A DNA stretch of 64,000 nt from Cupriavidus pauculus. Its GTDB lineage: Bacteria; Pseudomonadota; Gammaproteobacteria; Burkholderiales; Burkholderiaceae. Below are positions 1 to 8,227 of the stretch, piece by piece. The stretch spans positions 62,001 to 126,000 of the forward strand of contig NZ_PJRP01000013.1 in NCBI RefSeq assembly GCF_002858765.1, in the 5' to 3' direction. Position 1 is the first letter of the stretch. Every line of letters starts with the position of its first letter. The notes under the pieces were generated by a model that saw only the letters and a program-made list of their open reading frames with translations, did no database searches and was not told the origin of the DNA. Position numbers and translations under genes: made by a program.

Positions 1-462
1 ATGCTGCTGTGCTTCATGATGGGGCTGCAGAATGCGCTCATCACCAAGCTGTCGAATGCCGAAATCCGCACCACGCACGTGACCGGCATGGTCACCGACA
101 TCGGCATCGAACTGGGCAAGCTGTGCTACTGGAATGGCCTGGCGCGCACCGGTATGGCCACCGGACCGCGCTCCGGGCCGCAACCCGTCATGGCCGACCG
201 GCAGAAGCTGCGGCTGCTGGCCGTGCTGGTGGGACTGTTCTTCCTGGGCGGGGTGGTGGGCGCGCAGGCCTTCAGCGCCATCGGCTATTCCGCCACCTTG
301 CCGCTGGCGGCGCTGCTGCTGGTGGTGGCGATCATGCCGGTGGCCGACGACGTGCTGACGCGCGCCCTGCTGCGCGCGCACCGGCACCATCTGGTCAGGC
401 GCGCGCGCCGCTGGGGCGCGCGACGCCAGTTCATCGGGCCGCCGCGACCACCTCGAGACTGA
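1..462 (+). CDS. DUF1275 (YoaK-like) membrane protein, 3' part
   Basis: The reading frame is already open at base 1, so the true start lies outside the window and only the last 153 residues are present. The stretch MGLQNALITK...RTTHVTGMVTDIG is the typical DUF1275/YoaK signature. It is followed by a charged loop and two hydrophobic segments at about residues 72-91 and 95-115, matching the last membrane helices of this family. DUF1275 proteins are inner-membrane proteins of unknown transport role. The 3' end overlaps the convergent gene at 431-1462 by 32 bases. Confidence 0.85.
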   Translation: MLLCFMMGLQNALITKLSNAEIRTTHVTGMVTDIGIELGKLCYWNGLARTGMATGPRSGPQPVMADRQKLRLLAVLVGLFFLGGVVGAQAFSAIGYSATLPLAALLLVVAIMPVADDVLTRALLRAHRHHLVRRARRWGARRQFIGPPRPPRD

Positions 463-1462
463 CCAGGTTCGACACGTAGCGCCCCGCCTTGCCGTCGTTG
501 GGGATCACCAGCCGGGCAAACCCGTTGGTGGTCAGGGGCGTGCCGTTCATCGCATAGGCCACGATATCGGGCTGGTTGCCGAAGTCGGGCGAGATTTCAG
601 CCAGCGAGATCACGGTGCGATAGCCGTCGCTGCCCGTGGCCACCACGTAGAAGCCGAGCAGGTCGTTCTTGACCGCCGTATTGGTGGCGATGCCCGCCGC
701 GTTGACCAGATCCCACAGGCCGACCCCCGTGTAAGTGTTGGCGCCGACCGTACGCGTGACCGGTGTCAGCGCCTGCAGCGCGGTCAGGTCGAACGTGGCT
801 GGCCGGGCTACGGCGCCGCCCAGCTGGAACTGCGTGCTGATGCCGCCACCCGTGCCCGTGGCCGTCGACGTGGCGCTGCGGACTTCGAGCTTGACCAGCC
901 CCGACACATAGCGGCCGCCCTTCACGTCTCCCGGCGCGGTGACGCGCAGCGGACCGTCCGGCGCAGCCAGCGCGGCGCTGGTGCCGTTGAGCGTCTCGGC
1001 GTAGACCACCTGGCTGGCGCGATTGCCGAAGTCCGGGCTCAGTTCGCCCATCGCGAACACCGCACGGTAGTTGTCGCTGCCCGTGGCCACCACGTACTTG
1101 CCCAGCATGTCGTTGTGGACCGCCGCGTTGACCTGGATGCCGGCCTGGTTCAGCACCGTCCAGAGGCTGGCGCCGGTGTAGGTATGGGTCTGCGGACCGC
1201 TGCCGCTGGAAAACGACACGGTCTGGGTGGTGGCCGGCATGGCCTGCAACTGCGAAAGCGTCAACGCGCCCGGCGTGTTCAGCTCGCCGGCCAGCCCCAG
1301 CGTGGCCTGCGGGGTGGCCGGCGTGGTGGTGGCGGGCGGGCTGGTGGACGCCGTGGCGTCATCCGATCCGCCACAGGCCGTGGCCACCGGCAACAGCGCC
1401 AGCCAGCACACGTTCAGCGCCAGTCGGCGCCAGCCAAAGACTTCCCCACGATGCAATGCCAT
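431..1462 (-). CDS. Lipoprotein with two molybdopterin-fold (sulfite-oxidase-like) domains
   Basis: This encodes 343 residues from the ATG at 1462, which has a clear AAGGAG site upstream; a longer open frame to 1732 lacks one. Residues 12-30 form a signal peptide ending in a lipobox-like VATAC, so Cys30 is probably lipidated. Two similar domains follow, at about 50-190 and 205-343. Each has the pattern TYTG-[AV]-x-LW near the start, then VATGSD-x-YR, then ISPDFGN or LSPDFGN, then KAGRYVS or KGGRYVS. This is the oxidoreductase molybdopterin-binding fold. Neither domain has a cysteine where the molybdenum ligand would sit, so a catalytic role is doubtful. It diverges from 1664-2188, which carries one domain of the same fold. 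Exact function is unknown. Confidence 0.75.
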   Translation of the reverse strand: MALHRGEVFGWRRLALNVCWLALLPVATACGGSDDATASTSPPATTTPATPQATLGLAGELNTPGALTLSQLQAMPATTQTVSFSSGSGPQTHTYTGASLWTVLNQAGIQVNAAVHNDMLGKYVVATGSDNYRAVFAMGELSPDFGNRASQVVYAETLNGTSAALAAPDGPLRVTAPGDVKGGRYVSGLVKLEVRSATSTATGTGGGISTQFQLGGAVARPATFDLTALQALTPVTRTVGANTYTGVGLWDLVNAAGIATNTAVKNDLLGFYVVATGSDGYRTVISLAEISPDFGNQPDIVAYAMNGTPLTTNGFARLVIPNDGKAGRYVSNLVSLEVVAAAR

Positions 1463-1564
1463 CGAACCATCTCCTTCCCGTTGTGCGGAGCCATAGCCTT
1501 GCGGAAATATGTGGCGTGCCGCATACCGGCCGCGCCTTCTCGCAAATTGCCTCTGGTCCGTCGT

Positions 1565-1592
1565 TATGTAATCGTGTATATAGCGGTTAACG
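1565..1592. promoter_or_regulatory. AT-rich divergent promoter region (possible)
   Basis: This is the only AT-rich island in the 201-base gap between the two divergent molybdopterin-fold genes. It contains TATATA and GTTAAC. It is a reasonable place for one or both promoters, but no convincing -35/-10 pair with normal spacing could be assigned. Confidence 0.25.
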
Positions 1593-1663
1593 ATGACAGA
1601 AGCTGCCCGGAAAGACAACGGGCCGCCACACGGAACCCCAACCAGGAACCCCCAGGAATCGCG

Positions 1664-2188
1664 ATGCAAGCTGCCCCTGCCGCCCTCGATGCTGTCTCCG
1701 CCGACGACCCCTACTTCACCAAGCACACCCACTATTCCGACGCCATCGACATCCTGGGCGACCTGCCCGGTGCCCGCCGCTTCGACCGGGACGCGCTGCT
1801 GGTCATGTCACACACTTCGGTGGGCCCGGCCACGATCCAGTGCTTCACGGGCCGCCATATCCGCGACGTCCACCAGCAGCGCGGCGTGCTGCTAACCGAC
1901 CTGCTGGACGTGGCCGGCATGAAGAGCCTGCCGCGCGCGCAATGCAAGCAGCTGGTCATCGCGGTGCATGCCGCAGATGGCTACGTGTGCCTGTTCACCT
2001 GGCACGAGCTATACAACTCGCCGGTCGGGCGCGGGGCAATGCTGGTGGTGGAGCAGGATGGCGAAGTCTTGCCGGCTGCCGGGGGCGGCGTGCAGCTGAC
2101 CTCGCTGGAAGACCTGCGGCTGGGGCCGCGCAGTGCCGTGGCGGTCAAGGCCATCGAGGTGCGGCGCTGGGCAGCCGCGCCGCGATAG
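1664..2188 (+). CDS. Cytoplasmic single-domain molybdopterin-fold protein
   Basis: This encodes 174 residues from the ATG at 1664, preceded by AGGAA; the same frame is open far upstream but without coding character. There is no signal peptide or membrane segment. The sequence follows the sulfite-oxidase-like pattern: TIQCFTG, then RGVLLTDLLDVAG, DGYVCLFTWHEL, and a C-terminal stretch ending in AVAVKAIEV. Unlike the neighbouring lipoprotein it keeps a Cys (in TIQCFTG) at the place where the molybdenum-binding Cys occurs in true family members. Whether it binds cofactor cannot be read from the sequence. It is divergent from the lipoprotein gene and probably functionally linked. Confidence 0.65.
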   Translation: MQAAPAALDAVSADDPYFTKHTHYSDAIDILGDLPGARRFDRDALLVMSHTSVGPATIQCFTGRHIRDVHQQRGVLLTDLLDVAGMKSLPRAQCKQLVIAVHAADGYVCLFTWHELYNSPVGRGAMLVVEQDGEVLPAAGGGVQLTSLEDLRLGPRSAVAVKAIEVRRWAAAPR

Positions 2189-2215
2189 GAATCCTGTTTC
2201 GAGAAAGCCGGGCCG

Positions 2216-3058
2216 CTACAGCGGCTCGGATTGCGCCGTCTCCACGGCAGCGCGGATGCCGGCGGCCAGCCGCATCAACCGGGGCGCCTGTTCGCGCGCC
2301 ACTTCCGCGACCGATGCGCGGGTGGACAGGCTGACGTTCAGCACATGTACGGGATAGTGTTCCAGCGCCAACGGTGCCGAGATGGCCACCACCTCGGGCT
2401 GCCAGCTGGCCGCACACCAGCCGTGCTGGCGCACGTGCGCCACGGCGGCCTCGATCTCGGCCCGCAGCGCGGGCCACTGCGCGGAGCGGCCGGATGCACG
2501 GCCAGACGCATGGCCGGACGCATGCCCGGAGAAATCCGCCATGCGTGCCGCATATTCGGCCTCGGGCGCCACTGCCAGCCAGGCGCGCCCCAGCGACGTC
2601 AGCGCCATCGGCACGCGCTGCCCCGCCACCACGCTGCGCAGCGACGCCTTGCGGCCATGACGGATCGATTCCAGGTACACCATCTCGTCGCGGTCGGCCA
2701 TGGCCAGGCCCACGTTCAGATGTTCGGCCTGCGCCAGTTCGCGCATCATCGGCGCGGCCAGCTGAAGTACCGTCGAGCCACTACGCATGGCGTGCGCCAG
2801 GCTCAGCACCGGTACGCCCAGCCGATAGGCACGCAGCGCCGGGTCGTACTGCAGAAAGCCGGTGTCGACCAGGCTTTGCGTCAGGCGGCTGACCGTCGAG
2901 CGCGCCAGTCCGGTGCGCTCGGCCAGTTCACCATTGCCAAGCACTTCCGACCCCGGCCGAAACGCGCGCAGGATCTCGATGCCGCGCTCCAGCGACCGGT
3001 TGGCCAGCAGGTTGGCCGGGCGGCCCCGCGCCCGGCGCTGCGCATCGCTCGCCTCCAC
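2216..3058 (-). CDS. IclR-family transcriptional regulator
   Basis: This encodes about 280 residues if translation begins at GTG 3058, five bases past the hydrolase stop. The frame is open to 3148, and an ATG at 3115 inside the hydrolase gene is an alternative start. An N-terminal winged helix (about 25-85, SLERGIEILRAF and GLARSTVSRLTQ) is followed by the IclR effector domain (LAQAEHLNVGLAMADRDEMVYLE). Between the two halves of the effector domain lies a low-complexity GHASGHASGRASGRS insertion. It is the last gene of the minus-strand catabolic run and is the obvious local regulator of it. Confidence 0.85.
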   Translation of the reverse strand: MEASDAQRRARGRPANLLANRSLERGIEILRAFRPGSEVLGNGELAERTGLARSTVSRLTQSLVDTGFLQYDPALRAYRLGVPVLSLAHAMRSGSTVLQLAAPMMRELAQAEHLNVGLAMADRDEMVYLESIRHGRKASLRSVVAGQRVPMALTSLGRAWLAVAPEAEYAARMADFSGHASGHASGRASGRSAQWPALRAEIEAAVAHVRQHGWCAASWQPEVVAISAPLALEHYPVHVLNVSLSTRASVAEVAREQAPRLMRLAAGIRAAVETAQSEPL

Positions 3059-3062
3059 AGGT

Positions 3063-3992
3063 TCAGGCCGCCTGGCGGGCCAGCCAGTCCAGCAGCAAGG
3101 CGTTGATGGCGTCATGCGCCTCGTACTGGACCCAATGCCCGGCGCCATCGATCACCGCACCCTGACGGTGCGGCCGGCCATCGACCAGCGCCGCCAGCAC
3201 GGCGGCAGGGTCGGCCGTCACATCGTGCTCGCCGTAGGCAATCAGCACGGGGCGGTTCTGGGCCTGTGTCTGAGTCTGTGTCTGGGCCTGAAAGCGGTCC
3301 AGCGCGGCGGCCAGGCCACCCGCGCGCGAAATCTGCTTGCTGCGGAAACGCGTGTGCCGGCAAGACTCGGTGTAGGCCAGCAGCGCCAGCGCATCGATCT
3401 TGTCCGGGTCCGCGATCATGAACGCCGCCACGTTGTGACGCATCGCCTCGGTCAGCGCGTCGGCATCGTCGGCGCGCCGCCAGTCCACCAGGTCGATGGT
3501 CTGGCGCCGCACGCCGCCGTGGCCACCCGGCCCCATCAGCGCCAGGCTGCGCACATTGGGCAGTGCGCTGGCCAGGTATGACGCGGTCAGCCCGCCGAAC
3601 GAAAAGCCGACCAGGTCGACCGGCCCTTCCACCGGCAGTTGCGCGAAGCCGGCAGCCACGGTGGCCACCAGCGTCGACATCTCACCGGCGGCCGGATCGC
3701 CCGAGGCGCCAAAGCCCGGCAGGTCGGGGACCCAAACCGTATGCCGCGCGGCCAGCGCCTCGATATTGCGCGCCCAGTGCAGCCAGCTGCCGTGGCCGCC
3801 ATGCACCAGCAGCACGTGCGGCCCCGCGCCAAAGCGGCGCCAGACGATGCGGCAGCCATCGACATCGGTGGTATGAATACGCCCGTGCTGGGTCAACTGG
3901 TGCACGAACCCGGCCGCCTGGCGCACATCCGGCGTGCCGGCGGCTGCAATGGTGTCGATCGAATCCGCTTCACTGGCCGCCACTTCCGTCAT
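3063..3992 (-). CDS. Alpha/beta-fold hydrolase
   Basis: This encodes 309 residues from the ATG at 3992, with AGGAG eleven bases upstream. It is a typical soluble alpha/beta hydrolase: oxyanion-loop motif LLVHGGHGS, nucleophile elbow GFSFGG, acid in AYGEHD, and catalytic His in GAGHWVQYE near the C-terminus. The resemblance is to carbon-carbon or ester hydrolases of aromatic and cyclic degradation (MhpC/BphD-like). The substrate cannot be assigned. It lies 19 bases after the acyl-CoA synthetase gene in the same transcript, so it probably acts on an intermediate of the same pathway. Confidence 0.85.
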   Translation of the reverse strand: MTEVAASEADSIDTIAAAGTPDVRQAAGFVHQLTQHGRIHTTDVDGCRIVWRRFGAGPHVLLVHGGHGSWLHWARNIEALAARHTVWVPDLPGFGASGDPAAGEMSTLVATVAAGFAQLPVEGPVDLVGFSFGGLTASYLASALPNVRSLALMGPGGHGGVRRQTIDLVDWRRADDADALTEAMRHNVAAFMIADPDKIDALALLAYTESCRHTRFRSKQISRAGGLAAALDRFQAQTQTQTQAQNRPVLIAYGEHDVTADPAAVLAALVDGRPHRQGAVIDGAGHWVQYEAHDAINALLLDWLARQAA

Positions 3993-4011
3993 CCTGCTTT
4001 TCTCCTGTCTG

Positions 4012-6123
4012 TTACGCGTCGAGCACTGCCACGCCGTCCGCCGCGCGAACGCCCTGGCCCGCCGGCAGCACGAACACCGGGTTGATCTCGGCTTCCACCA
4101 GACGCGGCCCCAAGGCGGCCGCCATCCGCGAAAACGCCACGATAGCATCGACCAGCGCATCGACGTCGGCTTTCGGCCGTCCGCGATAGCCGTCGAGCAG
4201 TGGCCACGTCTTCAGCTCGCGCACCATCGACAGCGCTTCGGCAGCGGTAAGCCCGCCAGACTTCGGCAGCAGCCGCAGCGTGGTGTCCTGGAACAGTTCG
4301 GCGGTGACGCCGCCCATGCCAAGCAGGATCGCCGTGCCCAATGCGTCACGGTGCGTGCCTAGGATCAGCTCGACGCCGCCGCCCACCATCTCCTGCACCA
4401 CGAAGCGGTCCGGCGACTCGCCGGTATGGCGTCGCACGTCGTCGCGCATCGCGGCCAGCAGTGCGCCGATGGTCTCCGGCGTCACGTTGACGGCCACGCC
4501 GCCGACATCGCTCTTGTGCGTGATCGACGCCGACAGGATCTTGAGCACGGCACGCCCGCCAAGATCGCGCGCGGCGGCTTCGGCACCGGCCGCGTCATGG
4601 ACCACGATCTCGCGCACGCCCGGCACACCAAAACGTGCAAACAGCTGCTTGGCCGCGTGCTCGTCGAGCGATCCGGCCGGCAGGTTGCCCGGATCGACAG
4701 CCGCCCCCGTGGCATCGGGCGCAGCCGCCGGCCGCTCGCCAGCCGCCAGCATCGCCGCAAACGCCACCGCGCAGCTTTCCGGCGCGCTGAAGGCCGGCAC
4801 GCCGCGCTGGTTCAGCACCGCCGCCACCTGCGGCGCGTGTGGGCTGACGTAGGCCAGCACCGGCTTGTCGCTCTCGGGCAGGCAATCGTTGATGGCGTCG
4901 GCCATCAGGTCGGGCATGGCCAGCCCGGACGATCCGACGATGATCGTCACCGCGTCGTAGCTGGGGCTGGCCAGCAGCGCGCGAATGGCGCCGCGCAGCA
5001 GGTCCGGTTGCAGACCGGCCAGCGTGACGTCGATCGGATTGCGGTCCAGCGCGGCGTGGTCGCCCTTCTGCAGCGCGCGCAGCCGTTCGGCCGTCGGTTC
5101 GTCGGGCGCGGGCGTCTCGAAGCCCGACACGCCCAGGCTATCGGACACCAACGTGCCGGCACCGCCGGTGGACGTCAGCACCGCGATGCGCCGGCCGTGC
5201 AGCACGCGCCCCGTGGCCAACGCCGCCGGGATGTCGATCAGGTCCGAGAATGTCTGCGCGCGGATCACGCCAACCTGGCGGAACAGCGCGTCGTACATGC
5301 GATCGGCGCCAGCCATGGCACCGGTGTGCGACACCGCTGCCCGCGCGCCGGCCTCGGAGCGGCCGATCTTGAACGCCACCACCGGCTTGCCGGCGGCGGC
5401 GGCCTTCAATGCGGCCGCGCGGAAGCGGTCGACGTTGCGTACGGTCTCCACGTAGAGCGCAATCACGCGCGTGGCCGGATCGTCCGCCAGATAGTCGATG
5501 AAATCAGCCAGCTCCAGATCGGCCTCGTTGCTGGTCGACACCAGCTTCGACAGCCCGATACCGCGCGCCGCAGCCCGCGACAGCAGCGCACCCAGGATGC
5601 CGCCGCTCTGCGACACCACGCCGATGCTGCCCGCCGGAAAGTGGTCCATGGCCAGCGCGCCGCTGGCCGACAGCGGAATGTTGTCGGTCAGGTTGACCAG
5701 CCCGATCGTGTTCGGCCCCAGCAGGCGCATGCTGCCCGCGGCCGCCACCAGCTCGGCTTGACGCCGGGCGCCCACGTCGCCGGTCTCCGTATAGCCGCTG
5801 GCCAGCACGATGGCCGCACCGGTGCCCCGTTCGGCCAGTTCGCGCACGGCCTGGTGCGCGCGCTCGGCGCCCAGCAGCACGATGCCCACGTCCGGCACCT
5901 GGGGCAGCGAGCCGATATCGGGATAGCAGCGGATGCCGTCGATGGCATCGACTTTCGGATTGACCGGGTAGATCTCGCCGGCAAAACCGTGGCGTGTCAG
6001 GTACGACACCGGGCGGCCAGCGGTCTTGTTCGGATCGGCGGACGCGCCGATCACGGCCACGCTGCGTGGCTTGACGAGGCGCGCGATGGCTTCGGTGGCA
6101 CCGGCGGAAAAATGTGCGGCCAT
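4012..6123 (-). CDS. ADP-forming acetate/acyl-CoA synthetase (acs-type, fused subunits)
   Basis: This encodes 703 residues. ATG 6123 is preferred; a TTG at 6132 overlapping the stop of the upstream gene is possible. The order is a CoA-binding Rossmann domain (about 10-110, SVAVIGASADPNK), a succinyl-CoA-ligase-like domain carrying the phospho-His motif SHTGAMAGAD, and a C-terminal ATP-grasp domain (about 480-700, GGRAVLKILS and GVELILGTHRD). The family converts an acyl-CoA to free acid with ATP formation, or the reverse. The alpha-beta fusion is the usual proteobacterial form. Tight spacing to the enoyl-CoA hydratase gene indicates co-expression. Confidence 0.9.
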   Translation of the reverse strand: MAAHFSAGATEAIARLVKPRSVAVIGASADPNKTAGRPVSYLTRHGFAGEIYPVNPKVDAIDGIRCYPDIGSLPQVPDVGIVLLGAERAHQAVRELAERGTGAAIVLASGYTETGDVGARRQAELVAAAGSMRLLGPNTIGLVNLTDNIPLSASGALAMDHFPAGSIGVVSQSGGILGALLSRAAARGIGLSKLVSTSNEADLELADFIDYLADDPATRVIALYVETVRNVDRFRAAALKAAAAGKPVVAFKIGRSEAGARAAVSHTGAMAGADRMYDALFRQVGVIRAQTFSDLIDIPAALATGRVLHGRRIAVLTSTGGAGTLVSDSLGVSGFETPAPDEPTAERLRALQKGDHAALDRNPIDVTLAGLQPDLLRGAIRALLASPSYDAVTIIVGSSGLAMPDLMADAINDCLPESDKPVLAYVSPHAPQVAAVLNQRGVPAFSAPESCAVAFAAMLAAGERPAAAPDATGAAVDPGNLPAGSLDEHAAKQLFARFGVPGVREIVVHDAAGAEAAARDLGGRAVLKILSASITHKSDVGGVAVNVTPETIGALLAAMRDDVRRHTGESPDRFVVQEMVGGGVELILGTHRDALGTAILLGMGGVTAELFQDTTLRLLPKSGGLTAAEALSMVRELKTWPLLDGYRGRPKADVDALVDAIVAFSRMAAALGPRLVEAEINPVFVLPAGQGVRAADGVAVLDA

Positions 6124-6128
6124 GATGC

Positions 6129-6926
6129 TCAACCCTTGTTGGCGGTCTTGGCCAGGAACGCCAGAACCGATTCGCGATGCTCGCTGCTCGTGTAGCAGAT
6201 GCCCTGTGCCTGGCTGCCCTGCGCAAAGACCTGGTCTGCCGTCAGCTCGAAGGTCTGGTTCAGGATCGACTTGCCCAGCCCCAGCGCCGTGGCCGAGCCG
6301 TGCGACATCTCCGCCGCCCAGGCCACCGCTTCATCAACCAGCGATTCCGGCGACGTGCTGAGCCGGTCTGCGATGCCGAGCTTGAGGGCCTCGTCGGCCT
6401 CCACCTTGCGGCCGCCGAAGATCAGCTGCTTGGCATTGGCCAGGCCCACGCGGCGCGGCAGAAAATACATGCCGCCGCCATCGGGAATCAGGCCGCGATG
6501 GATATAGGACCACGTGAAGCTGGCGGCCGACGACGCGATCACCAGATCGCAGGCCATCGCCAGGTCAGCGCCCAGCCCGTTGGCACCGCCGTTGACCGCG
6601 GCAATCACGGGCTTGGGCATGTTGTGCAGCAGGGCCACCGAATGATGCACGCGCTGCTGGCGCGTCCAGCCGTTGAAGCCGACCTCGCCCGGCGGCGCGT
6701 CCATGCGGCGCTGCATGCCGGCCACGTCGCCGCCCGCGCAGAAGCCCTTGCCGCTGCCGGTCAGCACCAGCGCGCGGATCTTGCGGTCGGCCGTCACGCG
6801 CTCCAGCGCGTCGATCAGTTCAGTGCGCATGTCGTCGCTGATGGCATTGCGCTTCTCGGGGCGGTTCAGGGTCAGCACGGCCACGCCGTCGCGCACGTCG
6901 AGCTGGATCAGGGTGTATTGGGTCAT
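6129..6926 (-). CDS. Enoyl-CoA hydratase/isomerase family protein
   Basis: This encodes 265 residues of crotonase fold. The NRPEKRNAIS start, the oxyanion-hole motif CAGGD and the second oxyanion segment around GANGLGADLAMACD are all visible. The position of the second catalytic Glu of true hydratases does not appear to be Glu; instead the segment GLIPDGGG with an Asp resembles PaaG-type isomerases. So isomerase or dual activity on an unsaturated acyl-CoA is more likely than simple hydration. It is followed after five bases by the acyl-CoA synthetase gene. Confidence 0.87.
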   Translation of the reverse strand: MTQYTLIQLDVRDGVAVLTLNRPEKRNAISDDMRTELIDALERVTADRKIRALVLTGSGKGFCAGGDVAGMQRRMDAPPGEVGFNGWTRQQRVHHSVALLHNMPKPVIAAVNGGANGLGADLAMACDLVIASSAASFTWSYIHRGLIPDGGGMYFLPRRVGLANAKQLIFGGRKVEADEALKLGIADRLSTSPESLVDEAVAWAAEMSHGSATALGLGKSILNQTFELTADQVFAQGSQAQGICYTSSEHRESVLAFLAKTANKG

Positions 6927-6969
6927 GATGTGTTGCGAATGGGTTGCAGGGGATGGGTATCGATGGCGA

Positions 6970-7974
6970 TCAGTTCAGCGTGATGCGGGCGTCCTTGACG
7001 ACCTTGCTCCAGCGCGTTTCCTCGCCACGCACGTAGCGGCCGAAGTCGTCTGGCGTGCCCGGGCTGACGATCAGCCCTTCGGCGTCAGCGCGCTTGCGGA
7101 AGGCGTCGGCGGTGACGGCCTTCCTGGCGGCCGCGTTGAGCCGCGTCACCACGGCCGGCGGGGTGCCGGCGGGTGCGAAAAGGCCGTACCAGCTTTCTGC
7201 CGCGTAGCCGGGCACGCCGCTTTCGGCAATCGTCGGCACCTTTGCCAGGTCGGGGCTGGTGGAGCGCTGCGAGGTGGTCACCCCCAGCGCGCGCAGCTTG
7301 CCGGCTTCCAGCAGGTTGCCCACGGCCGACGCGGTGGCGAACATCATGTCCACCTGTCCGCCCAGCAGGTCGGTGATGGCCGGGCCGGCGCCTTTGTACG
7401 GAATGTGGTTCAGATCGACCTTGGCCAGGCTCTTGAACAGCTCGCCGGCCAGGTGCGCCGAAGTGCCGGGGCCTTGCGACGCAAACGAGATGGCGCCCGG
7501 CTTTGCCTTGGCCGCGGCGATCACGTCGCGCACCGACTTGTACGGGCTGTCGGCGCGCACCACCAGCACATTGGGCGAGCGGCCCACGAGCATCACCGGC
7601 GTGAACGCCTTCTCGGTGTCATAGGGCAGCTTGGGCTGCAGGCTCGGATTGACGGCATGGGCAAACGTGGCCATCACCAGCGTGTAGCCATCGGCCGCGC
7701 TCTTGGCCACGTTGTCGGTGCCGATGATGGTGCCGCCGCCGGGCTTGTTGTCGATGACCACGGGCTGGCCCAGGTCCTGCGCCATGGCCACGCCCATCGC
7801 ACGGGCAATCAGGTCGGTGCCACCGCCGGGCGAGAACGGCACGACGATGCGGATGGGCTTGTCAGGGTAGGTGGCGTGCGCCGGCGTGGCTGTCACGGCC
7901 ATGGCCGACAGCGCGGCGAGAGAGAATACCAGCGCGGCCAGGCGGTGCGCGGCACGGATTGCAGCGATTGCCAA
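6970..7974 (-). CDS. Bug/TctC-family periplasmic solute receptor
   Basis: This encodes 334 residues from a TTG codon at 7974, chosen because a strong AGGAGA site lies eight bases upstream and no ATG lies near. The signal peptide ends at about AHA-TYP. Mature motifs are typical of the family: YPDKPIRIVVPFSPGGGTD at the start, VIDNKPGGGTIIG, and HIPYKGAGPAITDLLGGQ. Bug proteins capture carboxylates or related small molecules in the periplasm. No TctA/TctB membrane partner is encoded in the window. The position upstream of hydratase, synthetase and hydrolase genes suggests it delivers or senses the pathway substrate. Confidence 0.92.
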   Translation of the reverse strand: MAIAAIRAAHRLAALVFSLAALSAMAVTATPAHATYPDKPIRIVVPFSPGGGTDLIARAMGVAMAQDLGQPVVIDNKPGGGTIIGTDNVAKSAADGYTLVMATFAHAVNPSLQPKLPYDTEKAFTPVMLVGRSPNVLVVRADSPYKSVRDVIAAAKAKPGAISFASQGPGTSAHLAGELFKSLAKVDLNHIPYKGAGPAITDLLGGQVDMMFATASAVGNLLEAGKLRALGVTTSQRSTSPDLAKVPTIAESGVPGYAAESWYGLFAPAGTPPAVVTRLNAAARKAVTADAFRKRADAEGLIVSPGTPDDFGRYVRGEETRWSKVVKDARITLN

Positions 7975-8076
7975 GGTTGTCTCCTGTCTGTGTTTTCGTA
8001 TGACAGGAGGTTAGGCCGATGGCCGGCCTGGCGCAGCCGGTTAATTCCGCTGTATGGAAATGGCTGGGAGGCAACT

Positions 8077-8198
8077 CCCCTCTCCCAGTTGTGGGGAGAG
8101 GGGTTGGGGGAGAGGGCAGGCTCTTCGAGATACGCGGTCGATCGACTGAACCGCTGAACCCTCTGCCCCGGCCCCTCTACCGACTTGCGGGAGAGGGG
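8077..8198. repeat. Paired G/C palindromes, REP-like intergenic element
   Basis: The 253-base gap between the amidase and the downstream receptor holds two related hairpins. The first is CCCCTCTCCC at 8077-8086 with GGGAGAGGGG at 8094-8103. The second is CCCCTCTACC at 8172-8181 with GGGAGAGGGG at 8189-8198. The GGAGAGGGG arm occurs in both. This is the look of a REP/MITE-type dispersed palindrome. It could also reduce read-through from the amidase part of the operon to the genes after it. Confidence 0.6.
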
Positions 8199-8227
8199 AG
8201 ACAACCAGAGCGACTGGCGAAAAAGGC

